A DNA stretch of 64,000 nucleotides from Arsenicibacter rosenii (GTDB lineage Bacteria; Bacteroidota; Bacteroidia; Cytophagales; Spirosomataceae): the NCBI RefSeq assembly GCF_001870735.1, contig NZ_MORL01000002.1, positions 381,076 through 445,075 of the forward strand. The letters are read 5' to 3'. Shown piece by piece: positions 62,951 to 64,000 of this stretch. Under the pieces are notes generated by a model. It searched no databases. It was not told the DNA's origin and worked only from the letters and a program-made list of their open reading frames with translations. A program made the position numbers and the translations under genes. Each line of letters opens with the position of its first letter. The stretch's first letter is position 1.

Positions 62951-63116
62951 ACTTGTTTTCCGGAAGGGGGATCTGACCGTTTACGCGCGAAAACCAGCCA
63001 TTGGCTCAGTAGGCCGGTTATGTATCGGGTTTCCGTTGTAAGTTTCTGGTAGAACGTTGTTTAGCCATGCGCTGGCCAGACAACAATCAGTTGTTCTGAC
63101 CGCAAATTCCGCAACA

Positions 63117-64000
63117 ATGAAAAGCCTGACCATCTTCTGCACCCTATGGCTGTTTTCGGGTATGTTATCCGCCCGCAACCTGACTGCCCCGAAGGCAGCG
63201 ACCACACTGACCGGAAGCATTTCCGTGACCAGCAGCCAGCAAACCGGTAATCCCCGGACGCGCACATTTACGTTTCACCTGCCCTCCGCTACACCTGCCT
63301 GTAATCTGCCGTTGATGATTGTGCTGCACGGCGACGGTGGTACCGGAGCCGGTATTATGAACTACACCGGATTTAATGCATTGGGCGATGCCCAAAACTT
63401 TATTAGTGTATATCCGGATGCGTTACCGGTGGCTGGGTCGGTTCAGTGGAATAAATTTGCCGACAATGCGACGGGGTCAGGAGATAACGGCAATGATGCC
63501 AATGCGCCTGATGATGTGCAGTTTATCGTAGATCTGATCGATTATTGCTACCGGCGTTTCGGCATCGACCGTAGCCGCGTTTATGTGACCGGGCATTCGG
63601 GGGGCGGCTTTATGGCGTATTTCCTGACCATTGCCAGCGCCTCGAAGGGTCGGATTGCCGGTATTGCACCGGTGGCTGCCAGCTTATGGGGCAATGATAC
63701 TTACCTGAACAATCAGTTTGCGACCGGGACATTTTCCCGGACACCGCTATTGCACATCCATGCGACAACCGATACCGATGTTAGTTTTCCTGACCTGAAC
63801 AGTGGCTGGATCTGGCCTGAGGCTTCCTATGCCTGGCCGACCTGTACCAACGCAACGCCTGTAAGTTCGGCGATTGCAGCGGATATTACCCGGTACGATT
63901 TCTGTACCAGCCCGGCACCGGTAGTATTGCTGGCCCTGAAACGGGCAGGCCTGGGACATGCCTGGCCAACCATTGCCAATTCGGGGTATAACACCGAATT
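63117..64000 (+). CDS. CE1/PHB-depolymerase-like secreted esterase, truncated by window end
   Basis: An esterase of the PHB depolymerase/feruloyl esterase type, with no stop before the window end. The start MKSLTIFCTLWLFSGMLSA is a signal peptide. The oxyanion region is MIVLHGDGGTGAG, the nucleophile is S161 in VTGHSGGGFM, and HATTDTDV and GHAWP supply the acid and histidine regions. Before it lies a 230-base gap with the terminator. Likely substrates are polyhydroxybutyrate or acyl esters on plant polymers. At least 294 residues are present. Confidence 0.85.
   Translation, partial: MKSLTIFCTLWLFSGMLSARNLTAPKAATTLTGSISVTSSQQTGNPRTRTFTFHLPSATPACNLPLMIVLHGDGGTGAGIMNYTGFNALGDAQNFISVYPDALPVAGSVQWNKFADNATGSGDNGNDANAPDDVQFIVDLIDYCYRRFGIDRSRVYVTGHSGGGFMAYFLTIASASKGRIAGIAPVAASLWGNDTYLNNQFATGTFSRTPLLHIHATTDTDVSFPDLNSGWIWPEASYAWPTCTNATPVSSAIAADITRYDFCTSPAPVVLLALKRAGLGHAWPTIANSGYNTE

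Overview
The window looks like a chromosomal segment from a Bacteroidota bacterium of the order Cytophagales, most likely a Spirosoma-like member of Spirosomaceae. This is inferred from the gene content: Bacteroidota-type ABC permease/M1-peptidase fusion, GH127, GH28, DUF1593, DUF885, bacillithiol synthase BshA, and a UbiA enzyme of the geranylgeranylglycerol-phosphate type. Other pointers are many secreted enzymes with short signal peptides, little Shine-Dalgarno signal, TAnnTTTG-type -7 boxes and many strong stem-loop terminators. Most of it is moderately GC-rich. The first 1.5 kb, the nucleotidyltransferase/HEPN pair near 15 kb and the stretch near 32.3-32.6 kb are visibly more AT-rich. I found no rRNA, tRNA, CRISPR array or prophage.

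Layout. 0-1.5 kb: an IS630-family element with its transposase split by a -1 frameshift. 1.5-5.7 kb: a secreted D-aminoacylase, an unknown membrane-anchored protein and a vanadium-haloperoxidase-like lipoprotein. 5.7-16.7 kb: housekeeping genes (ABC-F ATPase, SDR, recF, pdhA, DUF4926, TPR membrane protein, ribH, aspartate kinase, an MNT/HEPN toxin-antitoxin-like pair directly before serS). 16.7-21.3 kb: a 4-hydroxyproline catabolic operon (deaminase, epimerase, FAD dehydrogenase, plus a small unknown protein) with a divergent AraC regulator. 21.4-24.4 kb: GH28 plus DUF1593, probably pectin-related. 24.6-43.2 kb: acyltransferase, TreS-maltokinase fusion, an ABC permease fused to a dead M1-peptidase domain, S9 peptidase, GH127, DUF885, PA14-OmpA protein, M1 peptidase and sialidase-fold protein.

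43.2-44.4 kb holds a divergent MerC/lipoprotein pair around an array of phased TTGCAA palindromes, which I read as a metal-responsive (Zur/Fur-like) control region. 44.4-56.7 kb: DUF3108-like protein, UbiA prenyltransferase, bshA, type II NADH dehydrogenase, a hydroxylase, an epimerase, a TPR protein, gcvP and a MORN/YwqK-like protein. 56.9-60.8 kb: surface-sugar genes (GDP-fucose synthase, NeuD-type acetyltransferase, LpxH-like phosphoesterase, glycosyltransferase). The end holds an S9 peptidase and a CE1/PHB-depolymerase-type esterase that runs off the window.

Across the window at least five unrelated families of short palindromic or tandem intergenic repeats occur. One copy lies inside the signal-peptide region of the DUF885 gene, and a 240-bp composite of the same family supplies the stop codon of the NeuD-like gene. 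The points I find most worth following are the phased TTGCAA operator array, the pseudo-peptidase ABC permease, the REP copy inside a gene, the MNT/HEPN pair in front of serS, and the fourth small gene of the hydroxyproline operon.
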